This document shows, in pieces, positions 43,812-52,613 of a stretch of DNA of 64,000 nt. Position 1 is the first letter of the stretch. The number at the start of each line of letters is the position of its first letter. Made by a program: the position numbers and the translations under genes. The notes below the pieces were generated by a model that had not been told where the DNA came from, ran no database searches, and saw nothing but the letters and a program-made list of their open reading frames with translations. Source of the DNA: Alphaproteobacteria bacterium (lineage in GTDB: Bacteria; Pseudomonadota; Alphaproteobacteria; JANQMY01). The stretch lies in assembly GCA_028289425.1 (NCBI GenBank), contig JANQPL010000017.1:1-64000 (forward strand), in the 5' to 3' direction.

Positions 43812-46139
43812 ATGATGCGGAGTCCTCAAGGGCTGCTATCGGCGGTGTCCGTACTCGCGCTATGTGTCGCGTCTACGGCAGCGACAGCGCAAATTGACGA
43901 AATCTTGGTTACCGCGCAAAAACGCGAACAGAGTATTCGCGATGTTCCCATATCTATGGTGGCATTCCAGGGCATAGATATCTTGGATCAACAAATCACT
44001 GGTTTGGAAGATTTGGCATACACCTTGCCGAACGTTCATATTTCCAAAGACACCATCTCGAACAACATCTATATGCGTGGCGTCGGATCCGGGGTTAGTC
44101 CGGGCTTTGAACAGGCCGTCGCCATTTTCGTAGACGGAGCTTATCGGGGGCGGTCGCGTTACACCAATTCAACCCTCGTCGATATCGAACGCGTCGAAGT
44201 GCTGCGCGGCCCGCAGACAACCTATTTCGGGAACAATGCCATCGCTGGCGCGTTCAGCGTGACCACCAAAGGACCGGACCTGGACCAATGGAATGGGTAT
44301 GGTCAGGCGTCCTATGAATTTGTTGGAGAGGAGCCGGTGGTGGAGGCGGCGGTCGGCGGCCCAGTGGTCCAGGACCAATTTGGCATTCGCGTGGCAGGCA
44401 GGTTCTCGCGGCTGGAAGGCTTCCTGGATAACCAGGGAACCAACGGTCAAGATCCCACGATCAACGATAGATTTGGTCGTCTGTCCGCACTTTTGCAGCT
44501 TGCCCCCGAATGGTCGGCCGCGTTCAAGGCGGAGTATGGTCGGCAAACCTCCGATGGGGCATTTGCGGCGCAACTCTTCAATTGTCCCGCGCCCGGCTTC
44601 GCGCCTTCCGGGTCTTGCACGGCGGCCATCGCTGCCGGTCAAGAGGATGATCTCGATTTCAATCGTGTGTCCAATGGCGGCGAACGTGGCGAAATTGAGG
44701 CCTCAGAATTTATTTGGAACTTGAAGCGTGACAATGAAGTGGGTCATGGTTTTTTTGTTCAAGCCACTCATTCTCGCGGTGACTTCGTCATCTCCGGCGA
44801 TACCGACCTGACAACGGATGACCGGGTCACATTCTCGAACATTGAAGCGAATGAGCAGACGACAATCGAGGTGCGGCTGGACTCTCCGTCCGATTCGAAA
44901 CTGCAATACACACTCGGCGCTTACTACTTGGACAGTGAGTACCAGTTTAGCAGTAACTTCAACCTGCTTTTCTTGACGCCAACGGTCGTACCGTTCATCG
45001 CAGGCGGTCTGTTCTCTGCTGCTGCACCGTTTGCTCCGTTCACGGTAGACAGCAATATTTTCGCTGAGGAAACGGCCTTCTCTTTCTTTGGGTCTGCCAC
45101 ATGGCCCTTTACGGATGAATTCTCCGCCACCGTTGGGTTGCGGTACATCAATTCCGATAAGGCCGCTGTGCAGGATTCCCAACCGAAAAACACAAATGAT
45201 CGGTATGGTTTCTCCACCGACTTCATTACAGATCCTGCCGCGTTGGGCGCCGCTTCCGCGCTTACCCAGACGGTCGCACAGAGCCAACTAGGATCGGTTC
45301 AGGACGACGATATTTTGCCGTCTGTGACTTTGGCCTATGAGCCGAACGAGAACACGAATCTTTATTTCAAGTACTCGGACGGTTTCAAAGCGGGCGGTTT
45401 CGATCCGCTCGAACGGTCGGGTGTTGCAGGCCGATTGACATACGATCCTGAAACTGTTCACGCCTACGAAGTGGGCCTGAAGTCACTCTGGCTAGACAAT
45501 ACTTTGTCATTCAACGTTGCGCTGTTTCGCTCCGACTATACGGATCTTCAGCAAGCCGTCGTTCAATTCGCAGGCGGCAGCGCCTTTGTGGTCACTCAGA
45601 ATGTGGGCGGATTGACGTCCCAAGGCGCTGAAATAGAAGTGGCCTGGGAAGCCACCGAGAATCTGACATTCTCAGCTGATGCAGCCTTTCTGGATGCATA
45701 CTACAAAGACTATCCTAACGCGGGCTGTAACGCGTTCCAGCAAGTTGTTACGCCTGTCAATTGCGTGCAAGATTTGTCCGGTGTGGCACCGCCTTATGCC
45801 CCTAACTATGCAGGCATTGTTCGGGCAAGTTACGAACAGCCGATCGCCAATACTAACTTTGTCTTTATCGGTGATGTAGCTTTCTCCTTCTCAGATGGGT
45901 ACAGCTTGGCACCCGACAATGATCCGGTCGGACGGCAAGGGTCATGGCAGAAAGTCGATCTGCGGTTGGGCTTGTCTGATGCGGATGCAACCTGGTCCCT
46001 CGCCTTTATTGGTAAGAATCTGGCAAATGAGAAAGTGTTCGCAACTGCCAATGACGTGGTGGGGACGGCGGGTTCTTATTTCGCGACGATCGAAAGAGGG
46101 CGGTTTCTAGCACTGCAAGCGCGTTACAACTGGAACTAA
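43812..46139 (+). CDS. TonB-dependent outer-membrane receptor
   Basis: The protein has 775 residues. A signal peptide runs to about residue 26 (cleavage near TAQ-ID). The TonB box DEILVTAQKREQSIRDVPISM follows, then the plug (about 45-170, with EVLRGPQTTYFGNNAIAGA) and a 22-strand beta-barrel ending in the aromatic RYNWN. GGGGGAGG precedes the start. Placed at the head of the steroid-type cluster, it likely imports the hydrophobic substrate across the outer membrane. A terminator follows. Confidence 0.95.
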   Translation: MMRSPQGLLSAVSVLALCVASTAATAQIDEILVTAQKREQSIRDVPISMVAFQGIDILDQQITGLEDLAYTLPNVHISKDTISNNIYMRGVGSGVSPGFEQAVAIFVDGAYRGRSRYTNSTLVDIERVEVLRGPQTTYFGNNAIAGAFSVTTKGPDLDQWNGYGQASYEFVGEEPVVEAAVGGPVVQDQFGIRVAGRFSRLEGFLDNQGTNGQDPTINDRFGRLSALLQLAPEWSAAFKAEYGRQTSDGAFAAQLFNCPAPGFAPSGSCTAAIAAGQEDDLDFNRVSNGGERGEIEASEFIWNLKRDNEVGHGFFVQATHSRGDFVISGDTDLTTDDRVTFSNIEANEQTTIEVRLDSPSDSKLQYTLGAYYLDSEYQFSSNFNLLFLTPTVVPFIAGGLFSAAAPFAPFTVDSNIFAEETAFSFFGSATWPFTDEFSATVGLRYINSDKAAVQDSQPKNTNDRYGFSTDFITDPAALGAASALTQTVAQSQLGSVQDDDILPSVTLAYEPNENTNLYFKYSDGFKAGGFDPLERSGVAGRLTYDPETVHAYEVGLKSLWLDNTLSFNVALFRSDYTDLQQAVVQFAGGSAFVVTQNVGGLTSQGAEIEVAWEATENLTFSADAAFLDAYYKDYPNAGCNAFQQVVTPVNCVQDLSGVAPPYAPNYAGIVRASYEQPIANTNFVFIGDVAFSFSDGYSLAPDNDPVGRQGSWQKVDLRLGLSDADATWSLAFIGKNLANEKVFATANDVVGTAGSYFATIERGRFLALQARYNWN

Positions 46140-46164
46140 TTAGAGCCCAGCACGTAAAGATTAT

Positions 46165-46204
46165 TGGGAGCGCGCATTTGATGCGGGCTCCCATTTTTGT
46201 TTTG
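46165..46204 (+). terminator. Rho-independent terminator after the TonB receptor
   Basis: TGGGAGC and GCTCCCA close a stem whose inner part GCGCAT/ATGCGG pairs with one mismatch around a TTG loop, followed by a run of five T and then GTTTTG. It starts 25 bases after the receptor stop. Confidence 0.8.
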
Positions 46205-46237
46205 TAAAGCCGATGCGAGAAGCGAAGAATACTAAAT

Positions 46238-47896
46238 ATGGACGTCAATGATTCGAACTGGCATTCGCGGGTGAAGGAGCCGCGCCGGGAGACCTCGGCT
46301 GACGATACCAAATGGGATGACGAAGCCGACGTGGTCATTGTCGGTTTAGGTGGCGCCGGCATTTGTGCCGCTTTGGAAGCGCTTCACCGTGGCGCCAATG
46401 TGATTGCCATTGACCGGTTTCGCGGCGGCGGCGCAACGCGATTGTCCGGTGGCGTTTATTATGGCGGCGGCGGTACCCGCCACCAAATGGAGGCCGGCGA
46501 AAAAGACTCCCCCGAAGAAATGTTCAAATATTTGAAGCTGGAGGTGGGGGATGCGGTCACGGACCAAACACTCTTGGACTTCTGTCAGTCCAGCAACCAA
46601 AACTTGGAATGGCTTGAGCAACACGGCGTATCGTTCGGATCGGCGGTCGCGCCCATCAAGACGTCCTATCCGGCCGACAAGCATTTTCTCTACTATTCAG
46701 GAAATGAGGCGCAAGCCGATTATGTTAGCCGTGCCAAAACCGCTCGGAGGGGTCACCGAACATGCGGAAAGGGGCTAACCGGACACCTCTTTTTCGATGC
46801 TCTCTTTAGCTCGGCTATGAAACAGGGGCTGCGTCTGTATACGTTGAGCGAAGCGAGAAGATTCATTGTGTCGCCCGACGGCGCAATATCGGGCATAGAG
46901 GTTCAGCAAATCGATGAGGGGACACCCGCGGCGAAAGAATTGGACAAACTTTGCGACAAGTTTGCCGAACCGACCACATTGATGTTCCCTAAAGTGGCGC
47001 GCAAGATTGTCAAGCGAGCAAACGAAATCTCCGATACCGAAGGCGTGCCGAAAACGATAAAGATCGGCAAGGCGGTTGTTTTATCTGCCGGGGGCTTTGT
47101 GCAAAACAGGGAAATGGTCGCGCACCACGCACCAAAATACAAGGTGGCCACCGCGCTTGGAAGCATCGGTTGCGATGGGTCCGGCATTCGATTAGGCCAA
47201 TCAGTTGGTGCGAAGGTTGACCGGATGAATTATGTGTCCGCCTGGCGTCAATTTAATCCGCCGGCTGCTCTTGCAAGCGGCATTGTGGTCAACGGCAAAG
47301 GCGAACGTTATGTGGCCGAAGATGTTTATGGCGCCGTCATCGGGTACCACATGGGCGAAGAACATGATGGTGTGTCATACATCATCATCGATAAGAAGCT
47401 GCGAAAACAAGCGTTCTGGCAGTCCATGCCCTCTTCAAACATTAACTTTCGGGTGCAGGGCGCACCTGCCTTGCTGGGCATGTTTCGCTCGACGACAAAG
47501 GGGAAAACGATTGAGGACCTTGCTCGAAAATTGGCGATGGACTCTGAAAAGCTGAAGAGTTCCGTTGACCACTACAATCGTTCGTCACGGGGATTGGAAG
47601 AGCCCAAGTTCCGCAAGCATGAAGATTTTATCAGCACAATCGATGAGCCACCCTTCTATGCCATCGACATATCGCTTGGGAATCAGAAATACATTTGTCC
47701 GTCGATTTCGTTGGGGGGCATTGTGGTTGACGAAACAACCGGGCAGGCACTGGACGAAAACGGCCAACCGATCCCGAAGCTCTATGCGGCGGGAAAAAAC
47801 GCAGTCGGCGTGTCGTCGAACTTGTATGTGAGCGGATTGTCTATTGCGGACTGCGTCTATTCGGGACGCGTTGTCGGCCGGTCAGCAACTCAATAG
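46238..47896 (+). CDS. FAD-dependent oxidoreductase, 3-ketosteroid dehydrogenase/fumarate-reductase type
   Basis: The protein has 552 residues. The FAD motif VVIVGLGGAGICAALEALHRGA is at about 32, followed by DRFRGGGATRLSGGVYYGGGG. Ending PKLYAAGKNAVGVSSNLYVSGLSIADCVYSGR is the FAD end of the family. It lacks the YPGGG segment of the two KstD-like proteins at 49692 and 55741, so it may be a delta-4 or other ring dehydrogenase or a flavoprotein reductase. It lies 6 bases from the tail of the convergent SDR. Position in the cluster argues for a steroid-like substrate. Confidence 0.85.
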   Translation: MDVNDSNWHSRVKEPRRETSADDTKWDDEADVVIVGLGGAGICAALEALHRGANVIAIDRFRGGGATRLSGGVYYGGGGTRHQMEAGEKDSPEEMFKYLKLEVGDAVTDQTLLDFCQSSNQNLEWLEQHGVSFGSAVAPIKTSYPADKHFLYYSGNEAQADYVSRAKTARRGHRTCGKGLTGHLFFDALFSSAMKQGLRLYTLSEARRFIVSPDGAISGIEVQQIDEGTPAAKELDKLCDKFAEPTTLMFPKVARKIVKRANEISDTEGVPKTIKIGKAVVLSAGGFVQNREMVAHHAPKYKVATALGSIGCDGSGIRLGQSVGAKVDRMNYVSAWRQFNPPAALASGIVVNGKGERYVAEDVYGAVIGYHMGEEHDGVSYIIIDKKLRKQAFWQSMPSSNINFRVQGAPALLGMFRSTTKGKTIEDLARKLAMDSEKLKSSVDHYNRSSRGLEEPKFRKHEDFISTIDEPPFYAIDISLGNQKYICPSISLGGIVVDETTGQALDENGQPIPKLYAAGKNAVGVSSNLYVSGLSIADCVYSGRVVGRSATQ

Positions 47897-47902
47897 CCAT
47901 CT

Positions 47903-48676
47903 TTACAGACTAAAGCCACCGTCCAGCGTCAGCGTCTGTCCGGTGACGAAACGGGCCCGGTCCGACGCGAAGAAGACAACCGCGTCCGCCACCTCTTCCG
48001 CGGCCCCTAGCCGTTTGAGGGCAGAATTTTGGATGGCCGCCGTCATGTATTTTTCATCGTAATGATCGGCGAGCTTTTGGAACAGTCCCGCATCTATCAG
48101 TCCGAGTGCAACCGTGTTGGCGCGTATGCCGAACCGTCCTTCTTCTTTTGCGATGCCGGTCATGAGCGCGTCGATTGCTGCTTTTGGCGCCACGGACAGC
48201 ACGTCCCGGGTCGGCCAGCGCTTCAAACCAGCCGTGCTGATGGTCACATAAGAGCCCCCGCTTTCGCGCATGTGTGGCAGGGAGTAGTGGACAATGTTGA
48301 AAAAGCCATTGGCGTCGCTGTCCATCACCGCGCGCCATTCCTTTGGTGTCAATTGACTGATCCAAGGCATCGTAATGTGAGCGCCCGTTGCATTGATGAT
48401 CGTGTGAGGGCACCCGTGTTTGGACAGCAGAATCTGGAAGAACTCTTTGACTTGGTCTTCATCATCTATGGCCAAGCTGTAATAATGCGCTTCTTGGCCG
48501 TGGTCTGCAATTTTTCCGGCGACGTCTTTCGCCTTCGCCTCATTGCTTCGATAGGTAAAGGCGACATCGGTGCCCGCTTCCGCCAGCTTTAAGCAGATGG
48601 CTTCACCGATGCCGCCGCTGCCCCCAACCACAAGCGCAATACCCTCTTTCGATTCAAAGCCTGATGCAATGGGCAT
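47903..48676 (-). CDS. SDR-fold oxidoreductase with atypical active site
   Basis: The protein has 257 residues from ATG 48676 (MPIASGFESKEG), with GGGAGG 6 bases upstream; the further upstream start is not family-like. The cofactor motif is VVGGSGGIGEA. The Ser is in VTISTAG. The stretch for Tyr-x-x-x-Lys reads VLSVAPKAAIDAL, where Lys is present but no Tyr is visible at the usual spacing. It ends TLDGGFSL, typical of FabG-like enzymes. It is the only minus-strand gene inside this plus-strand block. Confidence 0.85.
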   Translation of the reverse strand: MPIASGFESKEGIALVVGGSGGIGEAICLKLAEAGTDVAFTYRSNEAKAKDVAGKIADHGQEAHYYSLAIDDEDQVKEFFQILLSKHGCPHTIINATGAHITMPWISQLTPKEWRAVMDSDANGFFNIVHYSLPHMRESGGSYVTISTAGLKRWPTRDVLSVAPKAAIDALMTGIAKEEGRFGIRANTVALGLIDAGLFQKLADHYDEKYMTAAIQNSALKRLGAAEEVADAVVFFASDRARFVTGQTLTLDGGFSL

Positions 48677-48945
48677 AGGCGCCTCCCAATGATCCGTATG
48701 CCGTCCATTCCCGTGACGGGAAACCGGCGGGGTTCTCTCCAGCATCAATTTACCGAGGGATCCAGCTCATTTTGAACTCGCTTTGAGGTGTGGCGTCGCT
48801 CGAAAGAGGAATGGTCGTTTTGGGACTGTAGCCAGAGCCCGAATAGGCTGATTCTGCAAGTCATTCAGAGGGGTTACGAGAGAATGCGAGTGAATTGTGA
48901 GCGCCAATGCGTACTACACTCGTCCTCTAAAACGAAGGGTGAATT

Positions 48946-49251
48946 ATGGTTGTTTACTTTCTTGGTGAGCTCCAAACCTCCGGCTGGGATTGGTACAGGG
49001 AGTACAAGGAAAAAAGCGAGCCGTTGGTTATGAAACACGGGGGCAAATATCTGATCAAGGGTGGCAAGAGTACTAAATTGGAGGGAACGGGAGAGCTGCC
49101 GAGCGCTTATGTCTTGCTGGAATTTCCCGATGAAGAGAGCGCACGCGGTTTCTACAATGATCCGGACTACGCACCAATGATCAAGTTGCGCCAGGCGAGC
49201 GGGGTTGAAACAGATGTTGTCATCATCGACGGGTTCGAAGAGTCGGCGTAG
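48946..49251 (+). CDS. DUF1330 family protein
   Basis: The protein has 101 residues and forms the small ferredoxin-like barrel of the DUF1330 family. Conserved blocks are WYREYKEKSEPLVMKHGGKYLIKGG, LLEFPDEESARGFYNDPDYAPM and the ending DVVIIDGF. Members are often encoded in catabolic clusters; no reaction is established. AAGGG precedes the ATG and the next gene starts 26 bases after its stop. Confidence 0.88.
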   Translation: MVVYFLGELQTSGWDWYREYKEKSEPLVMKHGGKYLIKGGKSTKLEGTGELPSAYVLLEFPDEESARGFYNDPDYAPMIKLRQASGVETDVVIIDGFEESA

Positions 49252-49277
49252 GGTGAAACCAAGGACAGGAAGTTGGC

Positions 49278-49655
49278 GTGGATCGCACCGTATCGAATTT
49301 CGTTGACGACTATGTCGAGGCTTACAACGCCCGCGATGTTGATCGCATCGTAACTCTGTATACAGAGGATGCAACGATCGAGGACCCAGTCGGGTCGTCC
49401 GCCAAACGGGGGCATGAGGAAATAAGGTCGTTCTGGCGAGAGGCGGTTCAGTTCGACATGTCCCTCACAAAGGGGGCGCCAATCTTTATCTGCGGAAATG
49501 AAGCTGCGATCAGCCTCAATGTGAAGATTGGCACGCCCGATGGATCGCAGGACCTGGGCATCATTAACATCGCAACGTTCACAGATGATGGCCGACTGAC
49601 AAGTATGCGTTCGTTTTACGACGTGGACGCCATGGCGAAAACGTTGCGGCTGTAG
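49278..49655 (+). CDS. Ketosteroid isomerase-like (SnoaL/NTF2 fold) protein
   Basis: The protein has 125 residues and starts at GTG. By hand alignment to Comamonas delta-5-3-ketosteroid isomerase, the segment VEAYNARDVDRIVTLY and ATIEDPVGS match almost residue for residue. Tyr12 aligns with catalytic Tyr14 and Asp36 with catalytic base Asp38. The residue aligning with Asp99 is Asn97. It should shift a 3-oxo-5-ene steroid to the conjugated 4-ene, possibly at reduced rate. It lies between DUF1330 and a KstD-like gene. SnoaL-like function on another substrate remains possible. Confidence 0.82.
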   Translation: MDRTVSNFVDDYVEAYNARDVDRIVTLYTEDATIEDPVGSSAKRGHEEIRSFWREAVQFDMSLTKGAPIFICGNEAAISLNVKIGTPDGSQDLGIINIATFTDDGRLTSMRSFYDVDAMAKTLRL

Positions 49656-49691
49656 CTTGGGGATGTGGGAAGCCATAGGGCTCTTGAACTA

Positions 49692-51389
49692 ATGGAAAGC
49701 GGAACTTTTGATGTCATTGTCGTAGGATCGGGGGCCGCGGGGTTCCTTGCAGCCATCCGTGCGGCCGATTTGGGCGCCAGCGTCGCGATGATTGAAAAAG
49801 AGCCGCTCTTTGGTGGAACCTCCGCCATGTCCGGTGGCGGCATTTGGGTTCCAAACAATCGTGACATCGGGTCTGCCGGGGTGTCCGACAGTGCCGAAGA
49901 AGCCTTCGAGTATATGCGCCACGTCATTCCGGAAAACCAGGTGAGTGACGAGACGATACGGACGTACATCACTTCCGCCCCGGAAATGATTGAGTACATG
50001 GAAAAGATTGGTGTGAAGTACGTCCCCGTAGCAGGGTATGCGGACTATTACCCAAGTGCCCCCGGCTGGAAGCCCGGCGGCCGAACCATGGACTGCATGT
50101 CGTTTGACAGCCGTTTGCTCGGCGAGGAGTTCCTTCAGCTTCGCGATACCCAGCCCCAAAACAAAGTGTTCGGTCTGACCAACATGCGGATCAGCGAAGT
50201 AACGGTGATTCAAGCACAAGCCCAAAACTGGCAGTGGATGGCGTCAAAGATCATGTTGGGCTACATGGCGGATCTCAAAGGGCGCCTCAAAGGGTGGCGC
50301 GATCGGCGCTTGACCATGGGTGGGGCTCTGGTCGGCAGTCTGAGGTATCAAGCGATTAAGCGCGGCATACCGCTTCATCTTAGAACGCGGGTTCGAGAGT
50401 TCACCCGCGATGAAGACAAGATCACCGGCGTGATCGCAGAGGACCGAGACGGGAACAAGATCGAGTTTGCCGCCAAGAAAGCCGTGGTCTTAACGTCGGG
50501 TGGCTTCGAACACAACGACGATCTGCGGCAGCAACATCTGCCCGGTCCGACCCGAGAGATCTGGTCCGCCGGCGCGTCTGGGAACACAGGCGATATGATT
50601 GCTGCCGGCGAAAAGGTCGACGCCGCCTTCGGCCTGATGCACGAAGCGTGGTGGGCCCCCACCGTCAGGTGGGGAGATAGAACCAATGTGTTGTTCTTCG
50701 AAAAAGGCAAGCCGAACTTGATAATCGTCAATCAAGAGGGACAGCGCTTTATGAACGAGTCCATCACTTACAATTCATATGGCGACTGCATATACGGGGC
50801 GAAAGACGCACGATCTCCGCAGTTTCCAGCCTTTGTCATATTCGACAGCACGTACCGCAAGAAGTTTCCGTTTGGGGAGCTTTTGCAGTCCTCCATAACG
50901 CCAGATTGGATGCGGCCGTCGGCGTTTGGCCCGGATGGTTTGCTGACGAAAGCGAACTCACTGGAAGATTTGGCCGGCGAACTGGGTATCGAGAAAGACG
51001 GTTTGTTGGCGACCGCCGGTCGCATGAAACGGTTCGCGGAAACAGGCATCGATGAAGACTTCAGTCGCGGCAGCGATGAACACGATCGCATGTATGGCGA
51101 TCCAACGGTAACACCCAATCCCTGTCTTGGCCCGATCGAAACGCCGCCATTCTATGGCACACAATTATTCCCCGGCGACATCGGCACCAAGGGTGGTTTG
51201 GTGATCGACAATGACGCGCGGGTTCAGGGCAAGTCGGGCGGGCCCATAGATAATCTGTATGCGGCGGGAAACTGCACCGCGTCCATCATGGGGGACAAAT
51301 ATCCAGGTGCAGGCTGCACCTTAGGACCAGCGCTCACGATGGCGTATCGCGCGGCAAATCACATCATGGCAAACGGCGCGGCGCACTGA
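49692..51389 (+). CDS. FAD-dependent 3-ketosteroid dehydrogenase-like protein (KstD-like)
   Basis: The protein has 565 residues from ATG 49692; an upstream TTG at 49665 adds nine residues. The FAD motif VIVVGSGAAGFLAAIRAADLGASVAMIEKEP is at the start, and GGTSAMSGGGIWVPNN follows. The catalytic region shows YADYYPSAPGW, FMNESITYNSYG and GDKYPGAGCTLGP, which correspond to the Tyr, Tyr and Tyr-Pro-Gly segments of 3-ketosteroid-delta-1-dehydrogenase. Delta-1 dehydrogenation of a 3-ketosteroid-like compound is the likely reaction. The Rieske oxygenase is next, 73 bases on. Confidence 0.88.
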   Translation: MESGTFDVIVVGSGAAGFLAAIRAADLGASVAMIEKEPLFGGTSAMSGGGIWVPNNRDIGSAGVSDSAEEAFEYMRHVIPENQVSDETIRTYITSAPEMIEYMEKIGVKYVPVAGYADYYPSAPGWKPGGRTMDCMSFDSRLLGEEFLQLRDTQPQNKVFGLTNMRISEVTVIQAQAQNWQWMASKIMLGYMADLKGRLKGWRDRRLTMGGALVGSLRYQAIKRGIPLHLRTRVREFTRDEDKITGVIAEDRDGNKIEFAAKKAVVLTSGGFEHNDDLRQQHLPGPTREIWSAGASGNTGDMIAAGEKVDAAFGLMHEAWWAPTVRWGDRTNVLFFEKGKPNLIIVNQEGQRFMNESITYNSYGDCIYGAKDARSPQFPAFVIFDSTYRKKFPFGELLQSSITPDWMRPSAFGPDGLLTKANSLEDLAGELGIEKDGLLATAGRMKRFAETGIDEDFSRGSDEHDRMYGDPTVTPNPCLGPIETPPFYGTQLFPGDIGTKGGLVIDNDARVQGKSGGPIDNLYAAGNCTASIMGDKYPGAGCTLGPALTMAYRAANHIMANGAAH

Positions 51390-51462
51390 TGGCTCGAAGA
51401 TATCCAACGGCGCCGAAATGCCGATGTAACGAGATCTAGCAAAAAAACGCGAAGTAGATTCA

Positions 51463-52560
51463 ATGGTTTCCTCTAAAGACTATAATATGGGTGAGTTCGA
51501 GTTCCCGCGCGGTTGGTTCATGATCGCGGAGCTGTCGGAGATCAAGGAACAACCCTTGGCCCTGCGTTTCTTCGGTAAAGAGTTTGTCCTCTATCGCGGT
51601 AGGGAAACGGGGCGACTGGTCCTTCTCGATGCCCACTGTGTTCACATGGGTGCGCATCTTGGGCGTGGCCGTCAAACATCCATCGTGACACACGATGAGC
51701 AAATAGATGGCGACGGGATCCGCTGTCCATACCATGGGTGGCGCTACAGCGCCGAGGGTGATTTGGATGATGTTCCTTACTTCGATGGTCCTTGCCCGAC
51801 CGGCGTCAAAATAAACTCTTACACGGTTGTCGAGAAGTACGGCGCTGCCATGATGTGGCATGACCCGGAAGGCGGTGAGCCGAACTTCGAGCTTCCGGAC
51901 CTTGCCGAGTGGGACCGGCCGGAATGGATTGCAGGACAATATGATCACTTAGGTGAGTTGAACATTCACCCGCAAGAGATTCTCGACAATATGGCGGACG
52001 CAAACCATTTCGGCCCCACCCATGGCTTGCAGAACGAGTATTTCGAAAACGACTACGTCAAACAGGTCTATATCCAGCGGCAAGGCGGGTTTCGTGACGA
52101 ATACAACGCCTACTTGACCACTTACACTTTCTACACCGGGCCTGGACTTCTCGTCTCCCGGCAACGTATTGGAGAGATTCAGGCGATCGAGTTCATTTTC
52201 AACACTCCCATCGATCAGGGGGTGACCAAGGTTTGGCACAACAATCTGTGGAAAGCGTCCACTGCTCAGCCGACGGAAGAAGATCGACAACAGGCCAAAG
52301 ATTTCCAAGCAGAAATATTATCGGCGTTCGCGCAGGATTTCGATGTTTGGTCCAGCAAAAAACCGGCACTCAACATCCTTTCGCTTCCAATCGAGAAAAA
52401 TTTTGCGCTGGGGCGCACGTGGCACAAGCAATTCTACAATCCGCGCGTGATGGAAGGCGAGTTTCACTCAAAACTGCCAGAGCGCTACTGGCCTCAGCAC
52501 AAGGAACCTGCCGGAGAAATTGCGACCGAATATGAGGCAACGTTCAAAACACATATCTGA
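51463..52560 (+). CDS. Rieske non-heme iron oxygenase, 3-ketosteroid 9-alpha-hydroxylase oxygenase (KshA)-like
   Basis: The protein has 365 residues. An in-frame ATG at 51487 (MGEFEFPRG) is an alternative start. The Rieske centre ligands are Cys59, His61, Cys88 and His91 (CVH and CPYH). The mononuclear iron site is D179-x2-H182-x4-H187 in NMADANHFGPTHG with a C-terminal Asp in QDFDVW. The ending, with RTWHKQFYNPR, resembles the KshA C-terminus. 9-alpha hydroxylation plus delta-1 dehydrogenation opens ring B. No reductase (KshB) partner is encoded in the window. Confidence 0.88.
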   Translation: MVSSKDYNMGEFEFPRGWFMIAELSEIKEQPLALRFFGKEFVLYRGRETGRLVLLDAHCVHMGAHLGRGRQTSIVTHDEQIDGDGIRCPYHGWRYSAEGDLDDVPYFDGPCPTGVKINSYTVVEKYGAAMMWHDPEGGEPNFELPDLAEWDRPEWIAGQYDHLGELNIHPQEILDNMADANHFGPTHGLQNEYFENDYVKQVYIQRQGGFRDEYNAYLTTYTFYTGPGLLVSRQRIGEIQAIEFIFNTPIDQGVTKVWHNNLWKASTAQPTEEDRQQAKDFQAEILSAFAQDFDVWSSKKPALNILSLPIEKNFALGRTWHKQFYNPRVMEGEFHSKLPERYWPQHKEPAGEIATEYEATFKTHI

Positions 52561-52613
52561 GACTGATGGAAATAGTCCGATTGATGATGCGACGAGACGT
52601 ATAAGGAGGAAAT

